A DNA stretch of 64,000 bases from an uncultured Bacteroidales bacterium (lineage in GTDB: Bacteria; Bacteroidota; Bacteroidia; Bacteroidales; UBA932), in NCBI GenBank assembly GCA_934667175.1, contig CAKULN010000001.1:208165-272164 (forward strand), given 5' to 3'. The stretch's first letter is position 1, and each line of letters starts with the position of its first letter. The translations under genes and the position numbers were made by a program. The notes under the pieces are model-generated. The model saw only the letters and a list, made by a program, of their open reading frames with translations, ran no database searches and was not told the DNA's origin. This document shows, one piece after another, positions 44,751 through 53,306 of the stretch.

Positions 44751-45812
44751 TCACTGCTTGTCTTTCAGTTCATTCTCTATGTCCTCGATGCTCGGTAGAG
44801 CACTCTTGAAGTCTGCAGGATAGACCTTTGACAGTTCGTATTCGGAAATACCTATCGGTTGAGAACTTGATTCAAGGGCATATTGGGCAAGGACATTGTC
44901 TTTTGTCTTGCAGATAAGCAATCCGATTGTCGGATTGTCTGCCGGGGTCTTCAAAATATGGTTGACAGCAGACACATACGTACCAAGCTGTCCGACATCT
45001 CCAGGTTGGAATTTTACGGCCTTGACTTCTATGACGACATAACAACGCAATCTCGTGTTGTAAAACAACATATCAATGAATTGCTCTGTATTTCCTACCA
45101 CAAGGCGGTATTCTCGCCCCATAAAAGCGAACCCGGTTCCGAGTTCCAGAAGGAATTGCTCGATGTTTTTCATCAGAGCCTGCTTCAGTTCCTCTTCCTT
45201 GTATGGCTTTGTCAAAGCAGCAAAATCAAACAGATATGGGTCTTTAGTCATTTCCTGTGCAAGGTCGCCTTCCGGGAGGGTCAATGAGAAATTGGTGGCA
45301 GCCTTTCCTTCCGGTTCTTTTAGGTCTAGATCGATTGCATTCAAAAGGACCGCCCTCGACCAGCCTTTCTCAAGAGTCAGGCGCACATAGTAGAATGCCC
45401 TTTTCGGGTTGTTGTAGAATTTGTCAATGAGATAGCGCTGATGACCCCAGGGAATTCGGAATATGATGGACTTCAGCTGTTCATATTCAGTTTTACCCAC
45501 AAGTTGTGGGTAAAATGTATCGAGTTGAGAATAAAGAGAGTAAAATCTTTTCGCATATCCAAGATTAGTTGGTGATAAGCCTTTGACACCAGGCCGTGCA
45601 GATGTCAGATCTTGAGTGATTGAGTTGATGACTCCTTCACCCCACCTGCTTTCAGCTTTTTTCTTTATGATGTCTTCTCCGGTTGACCAATAGAACCTGA
45701 GCAACTCTTCGTATGCCTTGACTGTTGCACGGATTTGACAACTGCGGTAACGTTCAACAAGTTGATTTATCCAGAGGCTATAATCGCTGTCGACATTTAT
45801 TAATTTACTCAT
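44751..45812 (-). CDS. YhcG-type PD-(D/E)XK nuclease (DUF1016)
   Basis: The protein (353 aa from the ATG at 45812) has an N-terminal DUF1016 region (LWINQLVERYRSCQIRATVKAY, RWGEGVINSITQDL, GLSPTNLGYAKRFYSLYSQ) and a C-terminal nuclease domain with VVGNTEQFIDMLFYNTRLRCYVVIEVKAVKF, holding the D...ExK core. The start is fixed by an AAGGAG sequence 8 nt upstream and a -7 box that overlaps the earlier ATG. This family is often found with restriction-modification or defence genes; here it stands alone next to the Ter operon. Confidence 0.9.
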   Translation of the reverse strand: MSKLINVDSDYSLWINQLVERYRSCQIRATVKAYEELLRFYWSTGEDIIKKKAESRWGEGVINSITQDLTSARPGVKGLSPTNLGYAKRFYSLYSQLDTFYPQLVGKTEYEQLKSIIFRIPWGHQRYLIDKFYNNPKRAFYYVRLTLEKGWSRAVLLNAIDLDLKEPEGKAATNFSLTLPEGDLAQEMTKDPYLFDFAALTKPYKEEELKQALMKNIEQFLLELGTGFAFMGREYRLVVGNTEQFIDMLFYNTRLRCYVVIEVKAVKFQPGDVGQLGTYVSAVNHILKTPADNPTIGLLICKTKDNVLAQYALESSSQPIGISEYELSKVYPADFKSALPSIEDIENELKDKQ

Positions 45813-45833
45813 CTTATTGTCTCCTTTGTTTTG

Positions 45834-45841
45834 CAAATATA
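45834..45841 (-). promoter_or_regulatory. Candidate -7 box for the yhcG-like gene
   Basis: On the minus strand this reads TATATTTG, a consensus -7 box 22 nt before the ATG at 45812, implying a short leader carrying the AAAGGAG ribosome site. Confidence 0.5.
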
Positions 45842-45853
45842 GTTCTTTATTTG

Positions 45854-47617
45854 TTATTTCTTTCGGTATCTCCCATACTCAATCTTCACAACCTTGCCTG
45901 TCTCAATCCATTTCTTGATGTAGCGGTCAGCGGATGGAGCCGGAATGCCGAGGGTGGTGGCGAGTTTCTGATAGGACTGGCGGTCAAAAGATTCCGGGAG
46001 GGTGTCGAGGAAGGTCTGTTGCCGGGTGTTGGAGGGTGCTGTGACCATTGGCTCTTCGACTTGTGGGAGGGTGCTGAAGACCTTGTCGATGTGAACAATT
46101 AGGACATCGCAGATGGTCAGGGCGGTGCGGAAGTCGGATTCCATACAGGTCAGGGGCGATGAGAGGTCGCCAGTTTCGAGGATTCGCAGGGCTGTCAGGA
46201 TCAGGATTATCCGGAATGTGGAGAGACCGAGACGGCGGATGGAGGCCACGATGAACTCGCCGTAGCTGTCGAGCTGTCGGGTCTGGATGGTGGAGAAGTA
46301 GGAGTTGAATCTTGACATCTGGGATGAGGTAAGTTCTACACGGAGGGGCTGCATTGGCTGGAGAAGCTTGTGGAGGGAGTGGAACTCTTCGCCGAGCTGC
46401 TTGAAGTAGTCGTCAAGGGCGATGCCGGAGCCACTGTCGAACACGTCGTGCCAGTCGCTCTTGGCATTGAGGTAATAGAAGAGGAAACGGCTGAAAAGGC
46501 CGTTCTCGGCATCCTTAATGAGCGAGCGTATCTGCTGTGGCGTGCCCGTGAGAAGTGTGGAGAGGCAGGGAGACTTGATGCTTACATATTCCTTGTCCTT
46601 TCGGCGAATGTAGGAGATGGCTTCGTGGTGGAAGGCTTTGCGGAAACCGTCGGAATAGTTGCCATAGTCAGAGTCGAAGGTGTTGGCAAGGGTGTCGCCC
46701 TCGGTCTCGAACATCAGGCCGATGCCGTTGTTCTCGTTCAGGGTCTGATAGACGGCTGTGGCGGAGGAGTTGGCTGGGATCAGTAGGAGGCGGAGTGGTG
46801 GTTCTTCCGGTTTTTCAAGGGATTTCTTGTTCTTGGAGGCGTTATATTCATTGAGTTTGGACTTGTACTCTTCGCGCTCGGCTTCGTTGAGTTGGCGAAG
46901 TTCGTCGTGGATGGGGTCGATGAGGTTTCGGCAAAGGGTTAGACGGCCTTTGCCGGCGGATGCTCTGGCGGTGATGAACGTGAAGAGGTTTGGGTGGATT
47001 ATGCGTTTGTCGTAGATGCCGGTGACTTTGGTGAGACAGGCGGAGAGGGCGGTCAGGGAGCCGAGAAGGAGAATGTCGGCATCTTTGTCGTTGTCGGCCA
47101 CGGCAACGATTTTCTTGAGGTATTCCGGAAGGTGGTCGCGGATTTTATCGGAGAAGGTAGGGAGATCTTCTTTGGGTTCGGGGATTATCACATTATCAGT
47201 TTTATCAAGTTTATCAGGTGATGATGTTGATAATTTTGATAATCTGATAATGTCGGGACGGGTGGAGACTTGGATTCCGGCTTCCTTGGCGAGTTGGAAG
47301 AATGTCTTTATGGAGATGCCGGTACCGTGAGAGTGGAGACAGCGGTCGTATTGGGTGTCAGTCGTTTCCGGGGTGTAGTCTGGATGGAGACGGCTGAGGC
47401 GGTGGTAGTAGTTTCGGCCAGCCTCTCCGAGTTGGTCGGAGAGGGCGAAGCCGAGGTCACGCCATTGGGCGTATGTCGGGGCAATGTCAACGGAGGCGGT
47501 TTCGATGCGGGATGTTATGGTCTCGATGTCGTCGGATGGTGTTGATAACGTAACGGCTGTGCTATGATTTGGCACAGGTTGGAGCCATTCCTGAGGATTG
47601 AATATCTTTTTGTTCAT
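45854..47617 (-). CDS. DUF3987 protein, replicative-helicase-like (mobile-element replication)
   Basis: The 587-aa protein's N-terminal part (ASVDIAPTYAQWRDLGFALSD) resembles a primase C-terminal-type domain. The DUF3987 core starts near residue 165: LLGSLTALSACLTKVTGIYD, the nucleotide-binding loop ARASAGKGRLTL, LLIPANSSATAVYQTL, and TLLTGTPQQIRSLIKDAENGLFSRFLFY. A winged-helix-like end (residues 540-587) follows. Such proteins pair with BT4734/VirE-type primase-like proteins on Bacteroidota islands, as here 4 nt upstream. It probably supports replication of the excised island. Confidence 0.85.
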   Translation of the reverse strand: MNKKIFNPQEWLQPVPNHSTAVTLSTPSDDIETITSRIETASVDIAPTYAQWRDLGFALSDQLGEAGRNYYHRLSRLHPDYTPETTDTQYDRCLHSHGTGISIKTFFQLAKEAGIQVSTRPDIIRLSKLSTSSPDKLDKTDNVIIPEPKEDLPTFSDKIRDHLPEYLKKIVAVADNDKDADILLLGSLTALSACLTKVTGIYDKRIIHPNLFTFITARASAGKGRLTLCRNLIDPIHDELRQLNEAEREEYKSKLNEYNASKNKKSLEKPEEPPLRLLLIPANSSATAVYQTLNENNGIGLMFETEGDTLANTFDSDYGNYSDGFRKAFHHEAISYIRRKDKEYVSIKSPCLSTLLTGTPQQIRSLIKDAENGLFSRFLFYYLNAKSDWHDVFDSGSGIALDDYFKQLGEEFHSLHKLLQPMQPLRVELTSSQMSRFNSYFSTIQTRQLDSYGEFIVASIRRLGLSTFRIILILTALRILETGDLSSPLTCMESDFRTALTICDVLIVHIDKVFSTLPQVEEPMVTAPSNTRQQTFLDTLPESFDRQSYQKLATTLGIPAPSADRYIKKWIETGKVVKIEYGRYRKK

Positions 47618-47621
47618 ATTG

Positions 47622-48176
47622 TCAGAAGTATTTGGGATTGAGGTATGCGTTGGGGTCGTGCGGAAGGAAGCAGGCCCGGCTTATGTCTTTGCCGGATTTG
47701 TCGGCTTCGATGCCGTAGGTCTGGCGGACATAGTTGGATATGGCACGGAAGTAATCCGCGTGCGATGCCGTTGTGATGTCTATCGGGATTATCCACTTGA
47801 GGCCGTCACCAGAGGGACTGGTGAAGAGCAGCTGAGTCTCGAAGTAGGTGTCTTCAAGGAGTCTGTTGCGTGTGGCTCCAGGGCAAGGGAGATGGTCGAA
47901 ATCTATGCAGATCAGTCCTGAGTGCAGGATGAGTTCGCGGTCGGCACGGCTTCGGAATATTCCGGAGAAGGTGGCGTAGCTGAAATGTGTGGACTTGTAG
48001 GCTCTTGCCATTGTCTTGTCGGCAATGGTACGGAGGGTTTCGGTTGCGTCGGCGGCCTGGCAGGAGGTGATGTAGTCGAAGATGTCTTTCAGGTGAACTT
48101 CGGCTGAAGGGTATTTGTTGGTTATGGGGGCATTGAACAGTGAGAATGCCGGGCCTTTATTTGTTTCTGTCGTCAT
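47622..48176 (-). CDS. BT4734/VirE N-terminal-type protein (primase-polymerase-like)
   Basis: I start at 48176 (MTTETNKGPAFSLFNAPITN), which overlaps the upstream HTH gene by 20 nt; an earlier ATG lies deep inside it. The 184-aa domain has SGLICIDFDHLPCP and LFTSPSGDGLKWIIPIDI, the acidic and S-S-G-x-G-L-K signatures of the BT4734 N-terminal domain, related to archaeo-eukaryotic primase folds, and ends at ISRACFLPHDPNAYLNP. It works with the following DUF3987 protein. Confidence 0.85.
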   Translation of the reverse strand: MTTETNKGPAFSLFNAPITNKYPSAEVHLKDIFDYITSCQAADATETLRTIADKTMARAYKSTHFSYATFSGIFRSRADRELILHSGLICIDFDHLPCPGATRNRLLEDTYFETQLLFTSPSGDGLKWIIPIDITTASHADYFRAISNYVRQTYGIEADKSGKDISRACFLPHDPNAYLNPKYF

Positions 48177-48399
48177 AGCGTTCACGGATTTTGAACATTG
48201 TGTAGTTGTCGTGGAGGAGTTTTTCGAGGTCGCTGCGGAGGTAGTAGATTTTGTTGCCGATACGTGTGTAGGGCATTGTTCCATTGCTCCGCAGGGTCTG
48301 GAGGGTGCGCTGGCTGATGTGCAGGATCTGCATTATGTCCTGACCGTCAAGGAGGTTGCCGATGAAGTCGGTTGGGAATGGTGTGTTATTTTCCATCAT
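48157..48399 (-). CDS. Helix-turn-helix (excisionase/MerR-like) protein
   Basis: The 80-aa protein carries LLDGQDIMQILHISQRTLQTLRSNGTMPYTRIGNKIYYLRSDLEKLL, the HTH_17 pattern of excisionases and small regulators (written here in one block of family hallmarks: helix, turn, wing with 'P..RIG.K.YY'). It overlaps the DUF3853 gene upstream by 14 nt. A candidate recombination directionality factor for the island. Confidence 0.82.
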   Translation of the reverse strand: MMENNTPFPTDFIGNLLDGQDIMQILHISQRTLQTLRSNGTMPYTRIGNKIYYLRSDLEKLLHDNYTMFKIRERYDDRNK

Positions 48400-48673
48400 T
48401 CTTCCTCCTTCCGAAAAGTTCTATGGCGAGGTCGGCATCAACGATGATTTTGCGTCCGTTCTGACGGACGGCATCCTTGATGAGACCGTCTTTGTATTCT
48501 TGCGCAGTCTTGTGGCTTACGCCGAAGAGCTGCTGGATGCCGCGGAGCCCGTAAACATAGCGGACGGGAATACGGGTGTCGTTGGTTACGGATGCAGCTG
48601 TTGTCTCACGTATCAGCTGCCTGAGATCTGCAACCGTAAGGGCTGCGATAGGAGTTGTGTCATCGTATAGCAT
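48386..48673 (-). CDS. DUF3853 family DNA-binding protein
   Basis: The 95-aa protein has YVYGLRGIQQLFGVSHKTAQ and KDAVRQNGRKIIVDADLAIELF, a HTH layout typical of DUF3853 proteins next to mobilisation or excision genes of Bacteroidota islands. First gene of the minus-strand replication block. A 14-bp palindrome lies 30 nt upstream of its ATG. Confidence 0.82.
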   Translation of the reverse strand: MLYDDTTPIAALTVADLRQLIRETTAASVTNDTRIPVRYVYGLRGIQQLFGVSHKTAQEYKDGLIKDAVRQNGRKIIVDADLAIELFGRRKNDGK

Positions 48674-48702
48674 AACTTTTTCATTTTACATTTAACATCT
48701 GG

Positions 48703-48716
48703 CACAACCGGTTGTG
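48703..48716. promoter_or_regulatory. Palindromic operator candidate upstream of the replication block
   Basis: CACAACCGGTTGTG is a perfect 14-bp palindrome, flanked by TGG and TCCA so that the symmetry nearly extends. It lies 30 nt upstream of the DUF3853 start and may bind one of the island's HTH proteins. The stretch 48717-48859 shows no gene. Confidence 0.5.
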
Positions 48717-48859
48717 TCCATAGTGGACTTTGATATATCGACAGCAAAGGAAAGAAATTACTTTGAGGTTACAATGGTGTAATAAATAACGTTTTACAGG
48801 TTTCTTGCGAAAACTTGATAGAATAGAATAAATGAGAATCAAATGACATTAAACGATAA

Positions 48860-48898
48860 AATCCATTGGACACTTTTTATGATAGTGTCCAATGGATT
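48860..48898. terminator. Terminator hairpin after the HTH gene
   Basis: A 15-bp perfect stem, AATCCATTGGACACT (48860-48874) with its complement at 48884-48898 and a 9-nt loop. It lies 52 nt past the stop of the HTH gene at 48951, ending the 50792-48951 transcript. Confidence 0.75.
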
Positions 48899-48950
48899 AT
48901 CCGTTTGGTTGTGTTTGGTTATAAAATAGTCCGGGAAACCTTAATTTATG

Positions 48951-49322
48951 TCAAATGATTCTGATGAAAAGTTCCCAGAGTTCAATGGTGCGTGGCAGAT
49001 GAACCTTGCCTCCTTCCATCACGAGCCAGCCTTCGTCCCTCCAGTTGTAAAGCGTCTGGCGCGAGATGCCGAGACGCTCGGAGAGCTCTTTCATATTGTA
49101 CAAGATTCGGCTTTTGGCAAGAGCCCTCATCTTCTCGATATGTACCTTCGGCTTGTCAATCTTGATAGCGCAGGTGCTTATGAGGTCTCTGATAGATATG
49201 AGCGAGTGAGTTTTGTACACGCCTGTTTTTCTGCCCTTGTCGTCATTTTCCTTCAACCACTTGAGCATATCTGTGACACCTGTGGCATCGAGGCGGATGT
49301 TGAGGAGTTCGTGGATGGTCAT
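48951..49322 (-). CDS. HTH regulatory protein
   Basis: The 123-aa protein's C-terminal half has MKELSERLGISRQTLYNWRDEGWLVMEGGKVHLP, a helix-turn-helix with a MerR/excisionase-like look, followed by TIELWELFIRII. The N-terminal half is helical and charged. It starts 3 nt after the AlbA-type gene and is cotranscribed. Probably a regulator or directionality factor; the exact family is not recognised. Confidence 0.7.
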   Translation of the reverse strand: MTIHELLNIRLDATGVTDMLKWLKENDDKGRKTGVYKTHSLISIRDLISTCAIKIDKPKVHIEKMRALAKSRILYNMKELSERLGISRQTLYNWRDEGWLVMEGGKVHLPRTIELWELFIRII

Positions 49323-49325
49323 AGG

Positions 49326-50792
49326 CTAAAGCTCTTTCAAGATTTCCCAATGTCCGCCGTTGGTTGGGCCAATGTGATTAAGCTTCTTCCCAAGCATCTG
49401 CTTGATGTGGTAATATACTCCATCCTTGCTTAATCCGATTTTTTCGGCAATCTCGCTTATCGATATGGAAGGATTCGCTTCAATGAGATGAAGAATCTGC
49501 TCTTTTGTAGTAGTTTTTATGGTAGTTGTAGTAGTTTTTGTAGTAGTACTACCAAGATACAACGTCAATTCCACCTGTTCGGGGTCATATAGTTCACGGA
49601 TGACAGGTTTCGGCCACTTGTTGTATGCCCAGCCTTTTTTGATGGTGTCCACACCGCTTCCGGCTCGTTCTCCCTCTCCTATGAATTCAAACATCTTCTG
49701 GAGAATGCTGTTTCTACAGATACTTGTGCCACCTTCATAATACTGCTCGACAGATACCAGAAGAGTCCCTGGGTTACGGAATACAAACCTGTCGGGGTAG
49801 TGCTCAATCACTATGCAGTGCATCGCGGTAAGTCGTGCGTGGATAATCGTGTTGACTATAGCTTCCCTCAAAGCTTTGTGGGCTGGTGTGTCATCAACAC
49901 GGTTTAGCCCCTCGAGTTTGAAAGGAACTGGAAGAGACTGCGCCATTTTCATATACACGCGACGATGGAACTGGTAAAGATTTGCTACCCAGTTGCCGTC
50001 AGGATGAATTCTGTCCGTCCAACGGATATCGGGGTCATTGCTGAGTTTCTCCCGAAAATCCACGTAGTAATGCGGCAGGACGCTGAGTATTGTTTCTTCA
50101 AGACCAAACATCAGCACTGCCGCCAAAGTGAATCCTTTCTCGCCAGTCTCTGAATTTGACACATAGCCTCCAATCTTCTTGAAGAATTCAAGGTTGGAAA
50201 GTTCCGTCCAAGGATGTCCTTCGTGACGGTTGTTATAAAGCTGCCTATACTGGCGAATCGTCGTGTCATCAAAATCCTTTTCAAGAGTAAAATGCGGGAA
50301 AGCCTTGGCATCAAGCGGATAGTCTTTGATGTTGGAGTCGGCAAACATCCTCCTGACTTCATCGTCATCAATTAGATAGTCGCCTTCGTGACGACGAACG
50401 TATGTGTGTCCGAAGGGATTTTGAGTCAAGTATATCGGCCTCTTGGAATATATGGCACGAGGAATTCTGAAGACAAGTATTGCGGAGCCTTCGAAGTCTT
50501 CTTCGGATACATCCGCATCCACAGTCAGGCAGATATTGACCTTGCTCTTATTGTGGACATCATCCCAATACTGCTTCTTGTATTTCGCCACCTGTTCTGC
50601 TGTCAGATGATCCAGAGTGAACTTGTGATTCTTCTCCTTGATGCCGAGGACAATGATGCCGCCCGCGGTGTTGCCGAAGGCGGAGTATGTTTCCCAGAAA
50701 CTACCGGGGAAGCCTCCGAGCGCACTTTTGAATTCGACCTCGGTGTTTTCGCCCTTGTCGCAGAGGTTGCGGATATATGAGTACAATTCCAT
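49326..50792 (-). CDS. AlbA/Schlafen-type ATP-binding protein with winged helix
   Basis: The 488-aa protein has an N-terminal AlbA_2 domain (GENTEVEFKSALGG, YSAFGNTAGGIIVLGIKEKN). The middle has the GHKL-like ATP-binding part common to this family (AHKALREAIVNTIIHARL, VFRNPGTLLVS, RNSILQKMFEFIGEGERAGSG). A threonine-rich linker near residue 420 leads to a C-terminal winged helix (LIEANPSISISEIAEKIGLSKDGVYYHIKQML). Members are annotated as putative transcriptional regulators or helicase-like, and also occur in defence loci. Function here is uncertain. Confidence 0.85.
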   Translation of the reverse strand: MELYSYIRNLCDKGENTEVEFKSALGGFPGSFWETYSAFGNTAGGIIVLGIKEKNHKFTLDHLTAEQVAKYKKQYWDDVHNKSKVNICLTVDADVSEEDFEGSAILVFRIPRAIYSKRPIYLTQNPFGHTYVRRHEGDYLIDDDEVRRMFADSNIKDYPLDAKAFPHFTLEKDFDDTTIRQYRQLYNNRHEGHPWTELSNLEFFKKIGGYVSNSETGEKGFTLAAVLMFGLEETILSVLPHYYVDFREKLSNDPDIRWTDRIHPDGNWVANLYQFHRRVYMKMAQSLPVPFKLEGLNRVDDTPAHKALREAIVNTIIHARLTAMHCIVIEHYPDRFVFRNPGTLLVSVEQYYEGGTSICRNSILQKMFEFIGEGERAGSGVDTIKKGWAYNKWPKPVIRELYDPEQVELTLYLGSTTTKTTTTTIKTTTKEQILHLIEANPSISISEIAEKIGLSKDGVYYHIKQMLGKKLNHIGPTNGGHWEILKEL

Positions 50793-50832
50793 AATAAAGG
50801 CTAATTTATGATTTTTCTCGCGATGCTACAAT

Positions 50833-52185
50833 TTATCCCTTCAGTCCGTTCTCAAAAATCGCCATCTGTTCCGCTTTCACCTTCTCCGCGATGTCAATAT
50901 ACGGTTTCATCGCCTTGTAGTCGCAATGTCCGGTCCATTTCATCACGACCTGCGGAGGAATGCCGGATGACAGGGCAAAACAGATGAAGGTGCGCCGTCC
51001 GGCGTGTGTCCCGATGAGTTCATATTTCGCCTGGGTAGTTTCCTCTCTCTGGCCGACCCGGAAACACACTCTGGTTATCGGGTCGTTGATCTCGCACAAT
51101 TCACAGATGTCTTTCAAATACTCGTTCATCTTCTGGTTGGAAATCACTGGGAGGGCCGTTCCGTTCGGGAATCTGCAATCTTTATACTTGCCAAGAATCT
51201 CTTTCGCGAATGAATTGAGATTGATGGGGAGGCGGTCATTGGTCTTCTGGGTGGTGACATAAATATAATCTCCGCTGATGTCGGTGCGTTTGAGCGCGGC
51301 CATATCAGAATAGCGGAGGCTGGTGAACGCGCAGAAGCAGAACATATCTCTGGTTTTGGCAAGTGCCGTGGCATCGTGGACTACCTTTTCATATTCGTCA
51401 CCCTCGTAATTATGCAGTTTTACTTTCGTTCCATTGGCGGGGATTTCATATCTATACACTTTCATCAGTTCATCCTTTGTCAGGAAAATGACTGGTTTCT
51501 CGATCACCTTGAACTTCGGTTGAACCAGTCCTATCTCCCGGTTGGCGGCGTAGCCTTTTCTGATTGCCCAGTTGAGGAACCAGCGCAAGTTGAGGTAGTG
51601 TTTCTGTACGGTTTTTTCTTCCATTTTGGCGTGGACGCGGAGATAGCGGACGAATGCATTTATGCCGTCATCGTTGAAAAAGTCGAAAGAATTGCCCTTC
51701 GCCACTGCGAGGAGGTGCTTGCGGAATGCTGCCCAGCATTCCATAGTGCCGGAAGTCCACTGATTCGAGATGCTCTGCTCACGACGGAACTCGTCGAAAT
51801 ACTGGATAGCGGACGGACGCTTGGGCGTGGTGTCAATCGGCTCGCCGTTTTCATCGAGGTCAACATCTTCTGGTGTGGCATCAGGATTATAGCTGCTAAT
51901 GATTTCCTTGAGCTTATCAACTGACGGACGTACACGGCAGGTGTTCTCAAATTCGAGGACTGCACCTTCGATACCGCTGAGGTAACGGTTGATGAATGCT
52001 GAGGTCTGTTTTTTGGAGTTGGTCTGATGCGGTTTGACGCGCATTTTGTCTTTGTCCCAGACTTCATCGTTGATGCTGAAACCGGTTGTCGATTGAATCC
52101 TTGCTCCCTTCACAATAGCCGACAGGCGGATGGGATGTTCTCCTTTCTTATTGGCTCGGCTCTCCAAATAATAGATTACAGGCAT
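50833..52185 (-). CDS. Tyrosine recombinase / integrase of the island
   Basis: The 450-aa integrase has an N-terminal arm-binding region (MPVIYYLESRANKKGEHPIR), a SAM-like core-binding domain (residues 130-220), and a catalytic domain with the first Arg in FTSLRYSDMAALK, His-x-x-Arg in GTHAGRRTF, then KWTGHCDY and the tyrosine in MKPYIDI. It sits 144 nt inside attR, reading inward, with arm-site candidates just before its start codon. It should integrate the island into tRNA-Ser. Confidence 0.93.
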   Translation of the reverse strand: MPVIYYLESRANKKGEHPIRLSAIVKGARIQSTTGFSINDEVWDKDKMRVKPHQTNSKKQTSAFINRYLSGIEGAVLEFENTCRVRPSVDKLKEIISSYNPDATPEDVDLDENGEPIDTTPKRPSAIQYFDEFRREQSISNQWTSGTMECWAAFRKHLLAVAKGNSFDFFNDDGINAFVRYLRVHAKMEEKTVQKHYLNLRWFLNWAIRKGYAANREIGLVQPKFKVIEKPVIFLTKDELMKVYRYEIPANGTKVKLHNYEGDEYEKVVHDATALAKTRDMFCFCAFTSLRYSDMAALKRTDISGDYIYVTTQKTNDRLPINLNSFAKEILGKYKDCRFPNGTALPVISNQKMNEYLKDICELCEINDPITRVCFRVGQREETTQAKYELIGTHAGRRTFICFALSSGIPPQVVMKWTGHCDYKAMKPYIDIAEKVKAEQMAIFENGLKG

Positions 52186-52203
52186 AATCAGTTCCCTTAA
52201 TTT

Positions 52204-52225
52204 TTACGCCCAAATTTACGCCCAC
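52204..52225. promoter_or_regulatory. Candidate integrase arm sites, right end
   Basis: TTACGCCCA at 52204-52212 and 52216-52224 repeats the paired motif found inside the left end (23577-23597). It lies 19 nt upstream of the integrase start, so it could also serve autoregulation. Confidence 0.6.
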
Positions 52226-52328
52226 TTTTTGATATATCCAAATAAATTGATAGAAACTGTACTATATTTATATTTGTGTAAATCAATTATTTGCGTTATT
52301 ATGTAAAATTAATACAGACCAAGGTGGC

Positions 52329-52345
52329 AATCCCTCCCTCTCCGC
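52329..52345. other. Right attachment site (attR)
   Basis: An exact 17-bp copy of the tRNA-Ser 3' end (AATCCCTCCCTCTCCGC). No other part of the tRNA is duplicated. Confidence 0.85.
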
Positions 52346-53084
52346 TGAGAAATCATCGCAAGTTATTCTGAATAAGATGCTTGTGATGTTTTTTTTATGG
52401 TGGCCTATCAAAGAACCGGCCTATTATGGAATCAAGTCCAAAAGTATGCCAACCTTGCGGAACGATACGTCCACGAGGTCGTGAAGCGTTATGTGGCTGT
52501 AGCCTCTATCGGAGAACGCGGGTCAAGTCCAAACCACGTGTTAAAGAAAGGGCTCTGCCTTGTTAACTGAATTTGTTATTTCGCGCCAACGTCAAAGTCA
52601 GCACTGTCGGCCAAAGAAGTTGTCTGCTGATGGCTTGTCACCGGTTGGTTCAACAGTTTGTCAAGCGAAAGCCTTGTTGGCTGGACAAGAGGGATCGGAC
52701 GACATTCATTGACTATAATGTCGTTCAAAACCGACAAATGGAGGGGTTCGACGGCACTTCGCAGCAAAAATGTCGTTCTATCTCTCAACTATTAGTCTGT
52801 ACCCTGATATTAGTCTGTCCCCTGACCGAAGGTCAATGACGCGGCTCAATGTCTGGCCACAATCAGAACGGACTTCTTGGGGCGTAATTTGTAAATCATT
52901 GTTAATAAATAGTTTAAGCATTGGTCTTTAGCGATTTAACACTCAAGGCAAAGTGTTAACTATATGATAATTAATGCATTTCCTGCCACTCGTTGACACT
53001 AAACGTGTTGCGTTTAGACATAGAGAGTGGGAGATGTTAATTCTTATGAAAATGAATCAGACAATGATTTACCTTGCGTTAGCT
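52346..53084. other. Gene-poor, degenerate stretch right of the island
   Basis: The only tidy frame is a 57-codon ORF at 52397-52570 (plus) that I do not recognise. The rest, up to about 53084, has broken frames in all directions and no clear structure. It probably represents debris of an earlier insertion at the same tRNA gene. Confidence 0.5.
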
Positions 53085-53165
53085 CCGTTGTTTGGAGGGC
53101 ATGGCGGCCCTTTACCCGGATAGGGCGCGCGAAGCGCGTAGGCCGCCAAGTCCTCCTGGCAACGG
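53085..53165. repeat. Conserved-loop hairpin element, copy A
   Basis: The stem is CCGTTG-ttt-GGAGG-gca-TGGCGGCC (53085-53109) with its complementary arm at 53141-53165. The loop carries TTTACCCGGATAGGGCGCG then CGAAGCGCG, which itself can form CCC-GGATA-GGG and GCGC-hairpins. The same loop is found at 57680-57706 on a completely different stem. Confidence 0.75.
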
Positions 53166-53306
53166 TGCCCCTAACCGAAGATATCCATGTGACAGCGTCC
53201 AGCAACGCTATGCTTTGTAATAAGACTTTCAAGACACAACTCAGTGGTGTTTCAGATATTAAGTATTTCCTATGCCAGCTATCGAAGATGTATGCCTAAA
53301 CACATA

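Larger units (their letters stand above)
23528..52345. mobile_element. 28.8-kb integrative island in tRNA-Ser
   Basis: The island is bounded by the 17-bp att repeat, with a tyrosine integrase at the right end reading inward and paired TTACGCCCA arm-site candidates inside both ends. Cargo from left to right: lysis cassette and four structural-looking genes (minus), a very large structured RNA (plus), the Ter stress operon (plus), a YhcG nuclease, DUF3987/BT4734 replication-like genes, small HTH proteins, an AlbA-type ATP-binding protein, and the integrase (all minus). Much of it is visibly more A+T-rich than flanking genes, except the RNA tract. No capsid, terminase, portal, tail, relaxase or conjugation genes are present. 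Confidence 0.85.

Noticed and set aside
23528..52345. Complete prophage or ICE
   Set aside because: No terminase, portal, capsid, tail, relaxase or type IV secretion genes were seen; only lysis, integration and replication-like genes.
52573..52839. Coding frames on both strands between attR and the decayed integrase
   Set aside because: Neither strand gives a recognisable product, and the surrounding sequence has broken frames; treated as debris.
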